NCBI GenBank assembly: GCA_964389495.1
Contig: CAYMDU010000009.1
Span: forward strand, 1-31,295
Direction of reading: 5' to 3'
Source of the DNA: RGIG3009 sp964389495
Lineage (GTDB): Bacteria > Bacillota > Clostridia > Oscillospirales > Acutalibacteraceae
DNA: 31,295 nt
The stretch's first letter is position 1, and the number at the start of each line of letters is the position of its first letter. A model generated the notes under the pieces. That model worked only from the letters and a program-made list of their open reading frames with translations, ran no database searches and had not been told where the DNA came from. Positions 1-8,279 of this stretch are shown in pieces. The position numbers and the translations under genes were made by a program.

Positions 1-152
1 CGATGGGTCGCATGCACGGCGATGCGCAGTTTGCCGGTTCGTCCTCCGTTCCCGCTCACGTGGAAATGATGGGCCTGATCGGCATGGGAAACAACCCCAT
101 GGTGGGCGCCACCGTGGCTTGTGCCGTGGCTGTCAGCGAAGCACTGAAATAA
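1..152 (+). CDS. GGGtGRT-family protein, C-terminal fragment
   Basis: The window opens inside a reading frame whose codons start at position 3 and which stops with TAA at 150-152. The visible 49 residues include MGRMHGDAQFAGSSSVPAHV and then a glycine-rich, hydrophobic tail containing GLIGMGNNPMVGATVA. From memory this closely matches the C-terminus of the GGGtGRT protein family (about 330 residues, common in Clostridia and other anaerobes). The name comes from a Gly/Thr-rich motif that would lie upstream of the window. The function of the family is not established to my knowledge. The gene is complete at its 3' end and is followed 15 nt later by an intrinsic terminator, so it ends its own transcription unit. 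Assignment is by motif recall only. Confidence 0.75.
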   Translation, partial: MGRMHGDAQFAGSSSVPAHVEMMGLIGMGNNPMVGATVACAVAVSEALK

Positions 153-167
153 GAAAACAACAGGCAT

Positions 168-208
168 AAAAACCGCCGCGCTTTTTGCATAAAAGCGCGG
201 CGGTTTTT
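168..208. terminator. Rho-independent terminator after the GGGtGRT gene
   Basis: An 18-bp perfect inverted repeat: arm 168-185 (AAAAACCGCCGCGCTTTT) pairs with arm 191-208 around a 5-nt loop. The GC-rich core is flanked by A tracts on the left and T tracts on the right, so it can terminate transcription in either direction. On the + strand the arm ends in TTTTT. It separates the GGGtGRT gene from the GH16 promoter 11 nt downstream. Confidence 0.92.
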
Positions 209-218
209 CAAAAAAGCA

Positions 219-247
219 TTGAAATCACAGGGGGTATATGGTACAAT
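219..247 (+). promoter_or_regulatory. Sigma-A-type promoter of the GH16 gene
   Basis: TTGAAA (219-224) and TACAAT (242-247) are separated by exactly 17 bp. Each hexamer has five of six consensus bases. It lies directly downstream of a terminator and 31 nt upstream of the GH16 start codon, so it should drive that gene from a start near 254. No operator-like repeat is visible around it. Confidence 0.8.
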
Positions 248-277
248 GCAACTACCAAAGAAAGGAAGGTGCTTCCC

Positions 278-1066
278 ATGAAACAACACACAATTCCGCA
301 AGCAGCCGAAACAGCCGGCTACCGCCGCCTGACATTTTGCGACGATTTCGACGACGCCTCCACCGTAGATTGGCAGGCCACCGGAAAACAAGGGTTCAAC
401 TGGTACATCGACCGCCCGTTTAATTGGTCAACTTTGTCGGAAGGCGACATCAAAGTGGAAAATTCAGTGATGACCATTGCACAAAAAGGCTGTTGTGCCA
501 ACTGGGCCGTGGGCACATACAGTGCCAAGGGCAACACGGGGCATGCTTTCCGGTATGGGTATTTTGAGGCCCGCATCCGTTTTGATACCACCAAAAACCA
601 CAGCGAAGTCAGCGGGTTCCCGGCCTGGTGGAGCTTTTCGGTAAAGCACACCACCGATTGCGACAAAGGGCAGTGGGCCGAACTGGATTTCTTTGAAGCC
701 ATGACCAATCCGGAGTCAAACGGCGACTACACCGGCACCTATGTGGCTACCGTGCACGATTGGCGCGTGCTTCCGGAACGCGGCGTGGTTAACTGCCAAA
801 ACGACAATTGCTGGAACGACCGTTGCGTCACCGAAGGTTGGCACGACTACGGTTGCCTGTGGACACCGGGCGTGATTGAATGGTACTACGACGGAACGTT
901 GGTTGCTCGCGTGACCTATGCGGCCGATGCTCTGCCGCAGCCGAACAACCACACCAGCTTTGTGGGAAGTTACAGCTTCATGGACACAGAAGATATGTTG
1001 CTGATTCTCGGCTCTTGCAAAGAATGGCCCGTGGAAGTGGATTGGGTACATGTTTGGCAAGAATAA
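278..1066 (+). CDS. Glycoside hydrolase family 16 protein without signal peptide
   Basis: This is a 262-residue single-domain protein with the GH16 (laminarinase/lichenase clan) jelly-roll signature. YGYFEARIRF (93-102) is the usual strand before the active-site cleft. GFPAWWSFS (113-121) supplies cleft aromatics. WAELDFFEA (133-141) contains the catalytic ExDxxE motif, with E135 as predicted nucleophile, D137 as helper and E140 as acid/base. Family members hydrolyse or transglycosylate beta-1,3/1,4-glucans or related beta-galactans; the substrate here cannot be told. The ATG at 278 is chosen because AAAGGAAGG lies 9-17 nt upstream and the promoter ends at 247; an in-frame upstream ATG at 185 lies inside the terminator. 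There is no N-terminal hydrophobic segment, so the enzyme looks cytoplasmic. It is oddly cysteine-rich (ten Cys, several in 172-193). It precedes the sugar-transporter operon and may act on imported oligosaccharides. Confidence 0.85.
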   Translation: MKQHTIPQAAETAGYRRLTFCDDFDDASTVDWQATGKQGFNWYIDRPFNWSTLSEGDIKVENSVMTIAQKGCCANWAVGTYSAKGNTGHAFRYGYFEARIRFDTTKNHSEVSGFPAWWSFSVKHTTDCDKGQWAELDFFEAMTNPESNGDYTGTYVATVHDWRVLPERGVVNCQNDNCWNDRCVTEGWHDYGCLWTPGVIEWYYDGTLVARVTYAADALPQPNNHTSFVGSYSFMDTEDMLLILGSCKEWPVEVDWVHVWQE

Positions 1067-1075
1067 GAAGAACTG

Positions 1076-1123
1076 CCGCAAATATAACAGAATAGGCCGA
1101 ATTGTTGTGAATCTGTTGTGCGG
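1076..1123 (+). other. Imperfect stem-loop in the 3' region of the GH16 transcript
   Basis: CCGCA (1076-1080) and AACAGA (1086-1091) can pair with TCTGTT (1112-1117) and TGCGG (1119-1123), giving a two-part stem around a 20-nt loop. No T tract follows, so it is not a convincing intrinsic terminator. It may protect the GH16 mRNA 3' end or be fortuitous. Confidence 0.3.
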
Positions 1124-1169
1124 GAACGCCGAAAAATAATCGTCACAAAATAAAGATGACGAAAAAATG

Positions 1170-1220
1170 CTAGTTTGTTGCTACAAAATTACTATATTAT
1201 CTCAAAAAAACTAGTATAAT
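1170..1220 (+). promoter_or_regulatory. Candidate promoter/operator region of the sugar-transport operon
   Basis: An AT-rich stretch carries a perfect -10 hexamer TATAAT (1215-1220) without a recognisable -35 element at 16-18 bp. A second, weaker -10-like TATATT lies at 1193-1198. The heptamers CTAGTTT (1170-1176) and AAACTAG (1208-1214) form an inverted repeat whose right half abuts the -10 box. A weak -35 plus an inverted repeat would fit regulator-dependent expression, but neither the regulator nor the transcription start is shown by the sequence. Confidence 0.4.
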
Positions 1221-1230
1221 GTTAGTAAGG

Positions 1231-1282
1231 GCTTTGTCGGAACCGGGCGGCGGAATCGTCGTCCGGGCTTGCCGCGCAAAGC
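1231..1282 (+). other. Predicted 5'-UTR stem-loop ahead of the solute-binding protein
   Basis: GCTTTG (1231-1236) can pair with CAAAGC (1277-1282), and inside it GCGGC (1247-1251) with GCCGC (1271-1275). The element begins about 10 nt after the TATAAT box, so it would sit at the very 5' end of the operon mRNA. It could stabilise that mRNA or be regulatory. There is no T tract and no riboswitch class I recognise. Confidence 0.35.
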
Positions 1283-1329
1283 AACGCATAGGCCTGCGAC
1301 AGACACAATGGATTTAAGGGTGTGTGAAA

Positions 1330-4284
1330 ATGAAAAATGTAAAGAGAGTTCTGTCCGTTTTGCTGGTGGTGTGCATGGTGCTGGTGATGGCCATGCCGGT
1401 GTATGCCACGGGCGAAGCTGAGGACACCGCCGATGGTGCGGACAACACAGTTGCCGGCGAGCTTGACGAAGACGGCACGGTGGGTGGCACCGAAGCGGGC
1501 GAAGAGAGCCCTGCCGAAGAAGAAACTTCGTCGGTTTCGGTTCCTTCCTACATCGAATACTACGACCAATATTCCGAGGAGACCAAGCCGCAAACGCCGC
1601 TGAAAATCGGAATGGATTTCGTTTCGGCGGTTGAAAACGCCGAAAAATCCACCACGGTTCAAGGCGACAAAACCGGCGTGATTGTCAGCAAAGACAACAC
1701 CTGGGTTGAGTGGACATTCGAGGTCGCAGAATCCGGCATCTACAATATCACACCGGAGTACTATCCGTTGGCCGATGGCGGGCGTGCCATTTCGCTGAGC
1801 CTCACCATCGACGGCCGTTCGCCCTTCACCGAGGCGCAAACGCTGTCGCTGCCGCGCCTTTGGAAAGATGCCGGCGAGGTGAAACAAGACGAACTGGGCA
1901 ACGACATTCGCCCTTCGCAGGAAGAAACGCCCCGCTGGAACACCTATGCGTTCACCAACGAACTGGGCATGTATGCCGACCCGTATTTCTTCTATCTGGA
2001 AGCGGGTGTACATACCGTTCGCATTGCCCGTGTTCGTGAAGCCATGGCGGTGTCTCGTTTGGTGTTGAGCAACACGCAAACGCTGCCCACCTACGAAGAA
2101 TACAAAGCGCAACACGCCGATGCGGCCACCCCCACCGGCGATGCCATCAAAGCAGAAGCGGAAAAAACACTGGAAAAAACCGATTCCACTTTGTATGCCC
2201 TGATGGATCACCAGGATGCCGGCACCACGCCGAACAATCCCACCAAACAGATTTTGAACACCATCGGCGGTTCCAATTGGAGCACCACCGGGCAGTCCAT
2301 CACTTGGGAAGTCGGCGTAACCGAGGCCGGTTGGTACAAGCTGGCGTTGCGCGCACGGCAAAATGTCAACCAAGGCATGATTTCCTATCGTACACTGTCG
2401 GTTAACGGCGAAATTCCGTTTGCCGAAGCGGTGGATATTCCGTTTTCCTACAATTCCAGCTGGCAGATGTATGTGCTGGGCGGGAAAGACACGCCGCAAT
2501 ACCTGTATCTGGAACCGGGTGATACCATCACCCTCACTTGCAGCGCCGGTAAGCTGTGCGATGTGCTTCGCAACATTCAGCAGTCGGTGTTGGACTTGAA
2601 CGAAATCTACCGTAAGATTATTGTTATCACCGGTACTTCGCCCGATGTCTATCAAGACTACTATTTGGAAGACGAAATCCCCGGCTTGAAAGAAATGTTC
2701 GTCGAACAGCAAGAGCGTCTAACCGCGATTGCCGACGAAATTATTGCCGTTAACGGAAAAACCGGTTCGCAAACCTCCACGCTGCTGGAAGCGGCAGACA
2801 AAATGGAAACCTATGCCGGCAAATCCTATGAAATCACGGCCGACCTCAGCTCGTTCAAGAGCAGCATCGAAAGTTTGAGCTCGCTGTTGCTGTCCTTCGG
2901 TCAGCAGCCGCTGGAAATCGACTGCTTCTACTATGTACCGGTGGAAACCGAAGTGCCGTCGGGCAAGGCGGGCTTTTGGAATTCCGTGGTGTACAGTGTG
3001 GAAAAATTCATCGGTTCGTTCTTCACCGAATATCAAATCAAGAGCAAAGAAGGCACGGTGGAAGCGTGGGTGAGCACCGGCCGCGATCAAATGCAGATTG
3101 TCAGCTCGATGATCACCGATTTCACGGCGCAAACCGGCGTGGCGGTGTCCCTCAGCTTGGTAGACACCGGCGACACCTTGCTTTCGGCAACCATGGCCGG
3201 AAAAGGCCCCGATGTGGCACTGATGATTGGCTCGGATCAGGTAATCAACCTGTCCATGCGTGGTGCCTTGGTGGACTTGGAAACCGAATACGGTGTGTAT
3301 GACCTCATGGGTGACCACTTCACCGAAGCGGCCTGGAAACGCTTCCGGTACAACAACGGCACCACCAACGGCATATACGGTATTCCCGAAACCCAAACCT
3401 GGCCGATGATTTTCTATCGCACCGATATTTTCGAAGAGTTGGATTTAACTCCGCCGAAAACGTGGGATGAATTCTACGAAATGCTCCGCACCTTGCAAGG
3501 TCAAAATATGAATGTCGGCATGACAGAAACTTCCTCCGGTACGCCCGGCGTTTCCGGCAGTATCGACATTTTCCAGAGCTTGATGTTCCAGCGCGGAAGC
3601 ACCTATTATAACGAAACCCTAACTAAGACGCTGTTTGATACCACGCCTGCCTACGAAGCGTTTGAGCAGTGGGCGGAGTTCTATTCAAAGTATGGCGTGG
3701 CGCGCAGTATCGATTTCTACAACCGTTTCCGCACCGGCGATGTGCCGATTGGCATTGCGGCCTATTCCACCTACAACCAGTTCATGGCGGCGGCGCCCGA
3801 ATTGCGCGGCTTGTGGAAAATGGCGGTTATCCCCGGCACGGTGCAAGAAGACGGCACGGTTAATCACGCATCGGCCTCCGGCGGCGCCGGCTGCATGATG
3901 CTGACAGCTGCCAAGAAACGCGGCGTGGCCGACGATGCCTACAAATTCCTCACTTGGTGGACCGACACCGAGCAACAGATTAACTACGGCACCGAATTGG
4001 AAGCCACCATGGGTGTTGCCTCGCGCTACACACCGGCCGACACCGAAGCCATCAAGCGTATGGGTTGGACGGAAGACGAACTGGCCGTTCTGGAAGAACA
4101 AATGGCGCAAACACAAAATGTGTATTCCATTCCCGGCGACTATTTGCTGGCGCGTTCGTTAACCAACGCCCTGCGTTCTTCGCTGGATCAGAACTTGGAA
4201 CCGCGCCGCACCTTGGCGCAGTACAACCGCGATATCAACGCGGAAATCACACGCAAACGCAAAGAATTCGGATTGGATAAGTGA
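1330..4284 (+). CDS. Giant ABC solute-binding protein with two N-terminal carbohydrate-binding-like domains
   Basis: This is a 984-residue secreted protein, more than twice the usual ~430 residues of a family 1 solute-binding protein. Residues 1-26 are a signal peptide ending VYA|TG, followed by an acidic linker (about 27-68). Two beta-rich segments (about 73-250 and 285-415) share a pattern of WxxWEV/WTFEV, AGWYK/SGIYNI and YLYLEPG/FYLEAGVH, suggesting two jelly-roll carbohydrate-binding-like domains. A helical stretch (about 420-545) leads to the C-terminal binding domain (about 580-984), recognisable by GKGPDVALMIG, YGIPETQTWPMIFYRTDIFEELDL and PKTWDEFYEML. The ATG at 1330 is preferred over GTG 1324 because AAGGG (1316-1320) is 9 nt upstream. 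The only N-terminal Cys (C15) is in the hydrophobic core and is not a proper lipobox, so how the protein stays at the surface is unclear. It is followed by two permease genes. The sugar is unknown. Confidence 0.85.
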   Translation: MKNVKRVLSVLLVVCMVLVMAMPVYATGEAEDTADGADNTVAGELDEDGTVGGTEAGEESPAEEETSSVSVPSYIEYYDQYSEETKPQTPLKIGMDFVSAVENAEKSTTVQGDKTGVIVSKDNTWVEWTFEVAESGIYNITPEYYPLADGGRAISLSLTIDGRSPFTEAQTLSLPRLWKDAGEVKQDELGNDIRPSQEETPRWNTYAFTNELGMYADPYFFYLEAGVHTVRIARVREAMAVSRLVLSNTQTLPTYEEYKAQHADAATPTGDAIKAEAEKTLEKTDSTLYALMDHQDAGTTPNNPTKQILNTIGGSNWSTTGQSITWEVGVTEAGWYKLALRARQNVNQGMISYRTLSVNGEIPFAEAVDIPFSYNSSWQMYVLGGKDTPQYLYLEPGDTITLTCSAGKLCDVLRNIQQSVLDLNEIYRKIIVITGTSPDVYQDYYLEDEIPGLKEMFVEQQERLTAIADEIIAVNGKTGSQTSTLLEAADKMETYAGKSYEITADLSSFKSSIESLSSLLLSFGQQPLEIDCFYYVPVETEVPSGKAGFWNSVVYSVEKFIGSFFTEYQIKSKEGTVEAWVSTGRDQMQIVSSMITDFTAQTGVAVSLSLVDTGDTLLSATMAGKGPDVALMIGSDQVINLSMRGALVDLETEYGVYDLMGDHFTEAAWKRFRYNNGTTNGIYGIPETQTWPMIFYRTDIFEELDLTPPKTWDEFYEMLRTLQGQNMNVGMTETSSGTPGVSGSIDIFQSLMFQRGSTYYNETLTKTLFDTTPAYEAFEQWAEFYSKYGVARSIDFYNRFRTGDVPIGIAAYSTYNQFMAAAPELRGLWKMAVIPGTVQEDGTVNHASASGGAGCMMLTAAKKRGVADDAYKFLTWWTDTEQQINYGTELEATMGVASRYTPADTEAIKRMGWTEDELAVLEEQMAQTQNVYSIPGDYLLARSLTNALRSSLDQNLEPRRTLAQYNRDINAEITRKRKEFGLDK

Positions 4285-4298
4285 AAGGAGGGGTACTC

Positions 4299-5204
4299 GT
4301 GAAAGCACAAACAAAAACCGCCAGCTTAAAAAAGCAAGCACGGCAAGGCTACATGATTCATTATCTCATGATGTCCCCCTTCCTGCTTGCGTTCCTGTTG
4401 TTCACCATTTTGCCGATTTTGGCTTCGATTGTTCTCAGCTTCACCAACTTTAACATGGTGCAAACGCCGGGCTTTGTCGGCATCGACAACTACATTCGTT
4501 TGCTATTCGAAGACGATGTGTACATGATTGCGTTGAAGAACACGCTCATCATGGCCTTGGTTGTCGGTCCGGTTGGCTACATTCTCAGCTTCGTTGTGGC
4601 GTGGCTGATCAACGAACTGGGCTACCGCCTGAGAGTGTTGTACACGTTCTTCATGTACACCCCCGCGTTGTGCGGCGGTGCCGCCACCATTTGGACCTAC
4701 ATTTTCTCGTCGGACTCCAAAGGTTTCCTCAACGATTTTCTGTTGAAACTCGGGTTGGTGAACGACCCGGTGCAATGGTTGACCGATTCCGCCTACACCA
4801 TGACAGTGGCCATGATCGTGGCCATTTGGGGTAGCTTCGGCACCGGCTTCCTGTCGTTTGTTTCCGGTTTGCAGTCGCTGGATCGCACCTACTTTGAGGC
4901 GGCGGCTATCGACGGGTTGCGCAACCGTTGGCAGGAACTGTACTATGTTACCTTCCCGCAGATGAAGGAGTTCTTGCTGTTCGGCGCGGTGCAGTCCATT
5001 TCTTCGGCCTTCTCCATTGCACCCACCATCACCGGTAACCCCAGTACCAACTATTCGACACACACCTTGGTTTTGCACATTCAAGACCACGCCAACACCC
5101 GCTACGAAATGGGCTATGCTTCGGCGGCTGCCGTGGTGCTCTTCCTGCTCATGCTGGTGGCGTGGCGCTTAACCAACAAGCTGCTGTCGAAGATTTCGGC
5201 GTAA
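4299..5204 (+). CDS. Sugar ABC transporter permease, MalF-type (first pair)
   Basis: This 301-residue polytopic membrane protein of the binding-protein-dependent sugar permease family has about six transmembrane segments. It begins with a cytoplasmic basic tail and the segment MMSPFLLAFLLFTILPILASIV. The cytoplasmic EAA loop that docks the ATPase is at residues 200-220 (EAAAIDGLRNRWQELYYVTFP), as in MalF/LacF-type subunits. The start is the GTG at 4299, 6 nt after AAAGGAGGGG (4284-4293); an in-frame GTG at 4281 precedes the ribosome binding site. It lies 14 nt downstream of the solute-binding protein gene and 13 nt upstream of its partner permease, so the three form the core of an importer. 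Substrate is not deducible. Confidence 0.93.
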   Translation: MKAQTKTASLKKQARQGYMIHYLMMSPFLLAFLLFTILPILASIVLSFTNFNMVQTPGFVGIDNYIRLLFEDDVYMIALKNTLIMALVVGPVGYILSFVVAWLINELGYRLRVLYTFFMYTPALCGGAATIWTYIFSSDSKGFLNDFLLKLGLVNDPVQWLTDSAYTMTVAMIVAIWGSFGTGFLSFVSGLQSLDRTYFEAAAIDGLRNRWQELYYVTFPQMKEFLLFGAVQSISSAFSIAPTITGNPSTNYSTHTLVLHIQDHANTRYEMGYASAAAVVLFLLMLVAWRLTNKLLSKISA

Positions 5205-5217
5205 GGAGGGGATCGGA

Positions 5218-6108
5218 ATGCAAAAAGTGAAACAATGGATCGAAACCATTAAAATCAACAACAGCCGCGTCATCCTGTCCCGTTCCAAGGGCGGCACCTT
5301 TGTGATTGCCCTGTTTGTAACGCTGATGTCGCTGTTCATGCTGTTGCCGGTTATCTATTCGGTTGTGCAGGCATTCAAACCGATTGAAGAAATCTATGCC
5401 TATCCCCCGAAATTCTTTGTGCAGAACCCCACCATCGAAAACTTCAAGATGGTGCTTCAACCGGCGGGTAACTTGTGGGTTCCGTTCAGCCGCTACCTGT
5501 TTAACAGCCTGCTGATTTCCGTGCTGGGCACCGTTGTTCAGGTGTTCATCGGCACCTTGGCCTCCTATCCGTTGGCCAAGGGCAAGTTTCCCGGCCAAGC
5601 ACTGATGTCCACCGCCATTGTGTGGGCCATGCTGTTTAACGGCAATGTCACCAACATGCCGCGATACCTGATTATTGCCGGGCTGGGCATGGTGGATACC
5701 TATTGGGCCATTTTGCTCCCGGCCATGGCCAGCACCATGGGCGTGTTCCTGATGCGGCAGTTTATGGTAACCGCCATTCCGGATTCCACGCTGGAAGCCG
5801 CACGAATCGACGGTGCCAACGAATTCACCATTTTCTTCCGCATCGTAATTCCCAGTGTGCGTTCCGGCTGGATGACATTGGTTATCTTTGCTTTCCAAGG
5901 CTTCTGGAACTCCACAAACGGCACCTACATTTACAGTGAAGAGTTAAAGCAACTGCCTTCTGTTTTGAATTCGATTGCCGCAGGCGGTATTGCCCGTGCC
6001 GGTGCATCTGCCGCGGTGGCCGTTGTTATGATGGTTTTGCCGATGATTGTTTTCTTGATCTCGCAAAGTTCCATCACCGAAACGATGTCCCACTCCGGTT
6101 TGAAATAA
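5218..6108 (+). CDS. Sugar ABC transporter permease, MalG-type (first pair)
   Basis: This 296-residue polytopic permease is the usual partner of the preceding MalF-type subunit. Features are an N-terminal basic segment, a first membrane helix around 28-50 followed by the typical SFKPIEEI-like turn (QAFKPIEEIYAYPPKFF), and the EAA loop at about 193-213 (EAARIDGANEFTIFFRIVIP). The ATG at 5218 is preceded by AAGGAGGGGATCGG. Five to six membrane helices are visible by hydrophobicity. The gene follows the first permease by 13 nt and precedes the NHL/Yip1 gene by about 33 nt, in one operon. With the fused binding protein it should form a carbohydrate importer needing an ATPase encoded elsewhere. 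Confidence 0.93.
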   Translation: MQKVKQWIETIKINNSRVILSRSKGGTFVIALFVTLMSLFMLLPVIYSVVQAFKPIEEIYAYPPKFFVQNPTIENFKMVLQPAGNLWVPFSRYLFNSLLISVLGTVVQVFIGTLASYPLAKGKFPGQALMSTAIVWAMLFNGNVTNMPRYLIIAGLGMVDTYWAILLPAMASTMGVFLMRQFMVTAIPDSTLEAARIDGANEFTIFFRIVIPSVRSGWMTLVIFAFQGFWNSTNGTYIYSEELKQLPSVLNSIAAGGIARAGASAAVAVVMMVLPMIVFLISQSSITETMSHSGLK

Positions 6109-6141
6109 AACAGTCAGGTAGTTTGCAGAAAGGTGCGTGTT

Positions 6142-8259
6142 TTGCCTATGCCTAAAAAAATAATGGGCGTTGTGCTGGTGGCGTTGTTGCTGCTGGTGTG
6201 CCCGCTGTCGGTGGGGGCTTTGTCGGGAAACTCCGTTCCCTACACCACATACGACTACAACTTCTACGAAGACTCCATGGCGGCTCCCGCCGGATATGCT
6301 GTAGATAAAATCATCACAGCGGAGTCGTTGGGGCTGGATGTGGATTTGTCCACACCAACCGACATCTACTACGATAACAAAGACACCGTGTACCTGCTGG
6401 ACAGCGGAAACGGCCGCGTGATTGTGCTGGACACCGATTTGAAACTGAAAACGGTGCTGGACAACTTTGTGGACCAATCCGGCGAGGCGGTTACTTTCCA
6501 AGATGCCGAAGGCTTAACCATCGGCACCGACGGTAAGATCTACATTGCCGACACGCAGGGCCAGCGGATTTTGGTCTTTGGCGCCGACCATGTGCTGATA
6601 CGCGAGATTTATTCTCCCGAAGAAGACGCACACTTGGACGAAGGCCTTCCGTTTGATGTGTGTAAGGTGATTGTGGACAACCGCAACAACTTGTATGCCA
6701 TCGCCCGCAGCAACAACATGGGCGCGTTCGTGTTCAATGCCGAAGGCGAGTATCAGCGTTTCTTCGGCGGCAACGAAGTGGAAAAAACCGGCGAAGTTAT
6801 CATGAAATACATGCTGCGCCCGTTCCTAACACAAAAGCAGTTGGAAGGCATGGCCACCTCCACGCCGATTAACATTTCCAGCTTTGATGTGGACGCGGAA
6901 GGATTTGTGTACACCTGCACCACCGTTTCCAACACCACCGAAGTGCCCGAAGGCATTATTCGCAAGCTGAACTATTTGGGCAAGAACATTTTGGACGACG
7001 AAATTGTTTTCGGCGATTTGGAATGGGATCGCTTGGGCAAGGGCAAGTCGCAAGTCACCAATTTTATTGATTTGGATATTGACAGCAACGGCTTCATTAA
7101 CGCGCTGGATTCCGGCCGCGGCAAAGTGTTCCAATACACAGAAACCGGCGAGCTGGTGGCGGTGTTCGGTTCCTACGGTACGCAAACGGGAACATTCGAC
7201 AACCCCAAGGCGTTGGAGTCGGTAGGCGACAAAGTGCTGGTGGTGGATGCCGGCAAAGCGTCTGTCACGGTGTTTGCGCCCACAGCCTACGGCACCAAAT
7301 ATCGCGATGCGATTATTCGTTTGAAGAACGACGATTTCGACGGCACGATTGATATTTGGCAATCGCTGCTCAACGAAAACTCCAACAACGCACACGCCTA
7401 CTACGGTATCGGTCGTGTGTATGATATGCAAGGCGACTACGGCACGGCCATGAAATACTTTAAACTGGCCGGTGACCGCACGGCGTATTCCAACTCGTTC
7501 CAAGAATACCGCAATGTCACCATTAAAAAACTGTTCATTCCCATTGTGTGTGTGATTGTCGGGTTGCTTGTGGCGCTGAAAGTAATCAAGGCCTTGCGCA
7601 AGCGCAAAGCAGTGAAAGCGGCGGAAAGCAGCGCCTATTCCAAGCTGGAATCCAAATACACTTTCCCGCTGTACACGCTGTTCCACCCGGTAGACGGGTT
7701 CCAACAGCTCAAACCGCGCAAGATTGGGTCTTGGAGTGTTGTCGGGTTGTTGTTGGTGATCCTGTTTGCGGTGTTCACTTTGGAATATTTTGCAACCGGA
7801 TACATTTTCAACACCAACCGCGCGCTGGACTACAACCTGCTGATTATGCTCATGAAGACCATCGGCATTGCCATGCTGTTTGTGATTGCCAACTGGGCGG
7901 TGTGTACGCTGTTTAACGGAAACGGCAACCTCAAATCGATTGCCTGTGTCACCACATACAGTTTGTTGCCGCTGATGTTCGCCATGATCATCAATGTGGT
8001 GGCTTCCAATGTTTTGAGCGAGTCGGAAGGCGCACTGATGAACATTGTGCTGGTGATCGGCATCCTGTGGACATTCCTGCTGATTATGTGTGGGTTGAGT
8101 GCCATTCATGAATACAACATGACACAAACCTTTTTCTCGGCTATTGCCACAGTGATTGGTATGGCAGTGATTGTCTTCTTGGCAATTATGTTCTCGGCAT
8201 TGTTGCAGCAAACATGGAGTTTCTTTGAATCCATTGTTATTGAGCTGGTGTCACGCTGA
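6142..8259 (+). CDS. Secreted NHL beta-propeller/TPR protein with C-terminal Yip1-like membrane domain
   Basis: This protein of about 705 residues has a signal peptide (to about residue 26). It then has five to six NHL-type beta-propeller repeats (about 50-385) with blades such as KDTVYLLDSGNGRVIVLDTD and DGKIYIADTQGQRILVFGAD. A TPR-like helical pair follows (about 390-455, AHAYYGIGRVYDMQGDYGTAMKYF). Then comes one transmembrane helix (about 464-485), a basic cytoplasmic linker, and a five-helix Yip1-family domain beginning YTLFHPVDGFQQLKP (about 510-705). The predicted layout puts propeller and TPR outside and the Yip1 domain in the membrane. Start choice: the ribosome binding site AGAAAGG (6127-6133) is 8 nt from TTG 6142 and 14 nt from ATG 6148, so I choose the TTG; GTG 6133 overlaps the site. 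The role is unknown. The neighbours imply a scaffold or sensor for carbohydrate uptake. Confidence 0.75.
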   Translation: MPMPKKIMGVVLVALLLLVCPLSVGALSGNSVPYTTYDYNFYEDSMAAPAGYAVDKIITAESLGLDVDLSTPTDIYYDNKDTVYLLDSGNGRVIVLDTDLKLKTVLDNFVDQSGEAVTFQDAEGLTIGTDGKIYIADTQGQRILVFGADHVLIREIYSPEEDAHLDEGLPFDVCKVIVDNRNNLYAIARSNNMGAFVFNAEGEYQRFFGGNEVEKTGEVIMKYMLRPFLTQKQLEGMATSTPINISSFDVDAEGFVYTCTTVSNTTEVPEGIIRKLNYLGKNILDDEIVFGDLEWDRLGKGKSQVTNFIDLDIDSNGFINALDSGRGKVFQYTETGELVAVFGSYGTQTGTFDNPKALESVGDKVLVVDAGKASVTVFAPTAYGTKYRDAIIRLKNDDFDGTIDIWQSLLNENSNNAHAYYGIGRVYDMQGDYGTAMKYFKLAGDRTAYSNSFQEYRNVTIKKLFIPIVCVIVGLLVALKVIKALRKRKAVKAAESSAYSKLESKYTFPLYTLFHPVDGFQQLKPRKIGSWSVVGLLLVILFAVFTLEYFATGYIFNTNRALDYNLLIMLMKTIGIAMLFVIANWAVCTLFNGNGNLKSIACVTTYSLLPLMFAMIINVVASNVLSESEGALMNIVLVIGILWTFLLIMCGLSAIHEYNMTQTFFSAIATVIGMAVIVFLAIMFSALLQQTWSFFESIVIELVSR

Positions 8260-8279
8260 CAGAGAGGAGAGATGAAAGA

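Noticed and set aside
1330..1410. Lipoprotein signal in the solute-binding protein
   Set aside because: Cys15 is in the middle of the hydrophobic core and preceded by LVV rather than a small residue at -1; cleavage after VYA fits signal peptidase I better.
1222..2712. A 496-codon open frame on the minus strand opposite the solute-binding protein gene
   Set aside because: It has no ribosome binding site, a His/Gly/Arg/Phe-rich composition typical of antisense shadows, and no family motifs. The + strand gene in the same place has a clear signal peptide and domains. The same applies to long minus-strand frames at 6826-8211, 10747-11763 and 21503-22678.
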